From Proteobacteria bacterium DTSAM18 (lineage in GTDB: Bacteria > Myxococcota_A > UBA796 > GCA-2862545): a DNA stretch of 64,000 nucleotides. Of the stretch, positions 63,446 to 64,000 are shown piece after piece. How positions within the stretch are numbered: the first letter of the stretch is position 1; each line of letters opens with the position of its first letter. The position numbers were made by a program, and so were the translations under genes. The DNA lies in the NCBI GenBank assembly GCA_028767165.1, contig JARACJ010000005.1, positions 248,001-312,000 on the forward strand, in the 5' to 3' direction. The notes under the pieces were generated by a model. It made no database searches and was not told where the DNA came from. It was given only the letters and a program-made list of their open reading frames with translations.

Positions 63446-63908
63446 GAAGCCGGCCGGCTTCTTCGACGGACGGACTCGTTCGTCGGTCACATGGCGCCGC
63501 CATGCTCCCTCCTCTCGACCGGCCTGCGGCCTGCCCGCCCGTCTATGAATCCAGCTCGTCTTCTTCGGTCCGCGTGACTCCGTCCCCGCTCCTGGGGTTC
63601 TTGGGTGTTGGTGGCCGTACTTTTCGTTTTCCGGAGCTGGCGGATGTCGGGAGTGTGGCTGGCGCATTCCTGAGAGGGTCTGGATCTGATGGAACGTGCG
63701 TTGTCGCGTGGGAAGGGGTCTCGGATCCGGGGCACCGTATCGGCCCGGCTCTGGGGGTTCGCTCCTGGTGTGGAGCAGGTGGCCTCGGCTTCATCTGATG
63801 GCGGCAAACCGCCGTGTGGGTGCAGCACACATGTTCTTGCCCATGTTGTGGCCACCCCACCATGGGCCGCGGCATAGGGGGGGTACGGTTGTGAATGGAG
63901 GAGATCGG
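63415..63908. other. 494-base intergenic region without a supported gene
   Basis: Frames cross it on both strands, but none has a ribosome binding site with protein-like sequence. It holds the perfect palindrome GAAGCCGGCCGGCTTC (63446-63461), a possible regulator site. The stretch 63600-63720 is less GC-rich and may carry the promoter of the last gene. Confidence 0.4.
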
Positions 63909-64000
63909 ATGCTTCGAGTGATGGCGACGGTGGGCCTGCTGGCAGGCGCGACACAGGCACATGCCGGGGGCGAGTTGTCTGCAAACACGCAGCAGTTCAT
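63909..64000 (+). CDS. N-terminal part of a secreted protein (truncated by window edge)
   Basis: ATG 63909 is preceded by AATGGAGGAGATCGG. The 30 visible codons encode MLRVMATVGLLAGATQAHAG, a signal peptide with AHA cleavage site, then GELSANTQQF. The rest lies outside the window. The class of protein cannot be determined; some myxobacterial outer-membrane OmpA-like proteins begin similarly. Confidence 0.6.
   Translation, partial: MLRVMATVGLLAGATQAHAGGELSANTQQF

Noticed and set aside
63487-63984. 165-residue minus-strand frame near the window end
   Set aside because: It has no ribosome binding site, a Pro/Arg/His-rich shadow-like sequence, and overlaps the start of a better-supported plus-strand gene.

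Overview
This is a high-GC (about 70% by eye), gene-dense bacterial chromosome segment with no rRNA, tRNA, CRISPR array, integrase or full insertion sequence that I could find. Several traits suggest Myxococcota or a related deltaproteobacterial lineage. There is an unusual load of secreted proteins and lipoproteins. Two DUF2330 proteins end in a Cys-containing, glycine-rich hydrophobic segment plus RRRRR, like MYXO-CTERM sorting tails. There are also multidomain hybrid histidine kinases, a regulatory-domain methyltransferase pair and many small unknown envelope proteins. The taxonomic call is inference.

Layout. 1-3.6 kb: a truncated gene, a two-CBS-domain protein, tryptophanyl-tRNA synthetase, a DUF4188-like protein, a cysteine-less glutaredoxin-like protein and a small secreted protein. 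4.2-16 kb: an envelope/secretome block with lipoproteins, two paralogous DUF2330 proteins, a DUF2301-like membrane protein, a YbjN-like secreted protein, a methyltransferase and a large metzincin protease with RTX-type repeats. 16-19.2 kb: two translationally coupled methyltransferases behind a REP-like palindromic array. 19.4-25.7 kb: hybrid kinase, YjbQ, PilZ-like protein, SO_0444-type metal permease with a fused HMA domain, alpha/beta hydrolase and a secreted START protein. 25.7-31.7 kb: a pair resembling contractile-injection-system accessory proteins, an isolated TrpF, a strongly terminated lipoprotein, a 2OG oxygenase and MazG/RlpA. 32-38.9 kb: small proteins, a MarR regulator coupled to a ferritin-like protein, and a large hydrolase lipoprotein. 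39-48.4 kb: leucyl-tRNA synthetase, S41 protease, glyoxalase I, three envelope genes, a repeat-rich intergenic region and a DUF2505 protein whose ribosome binding site lies inside a perfect hairpin. 48.5-64 kb: a 5'-nucleotidase, an AlgI/AlgJ-like O-acetylation pair, FAH hydrolase, APH kinase, a second hybrid kinase, a nucleotidase-like/beta-barrel fusion, a sulfotransferase, DUF1292, an E2-type acyltransferase and small secreted proteins.

The genes do not form one pathway. The clear functional units are the overlapping pairs: methyltransferases, AlgI/AlgJ, MazG/RlpA, ferritin-like/MarR and protease/lipoprotein. The most unusual content is (1) several families of intergenic repeats, including a composite element present near 21.7 kb and again, expanded with 54-bp tandem repeats, at 47.2-47.9 kb; (2) the 17-bp perfect hairpin that buries the DUF2505 ribosome binding site; and (3) several proteins that keep an enzyme fold but lack the expected catalytic residues.
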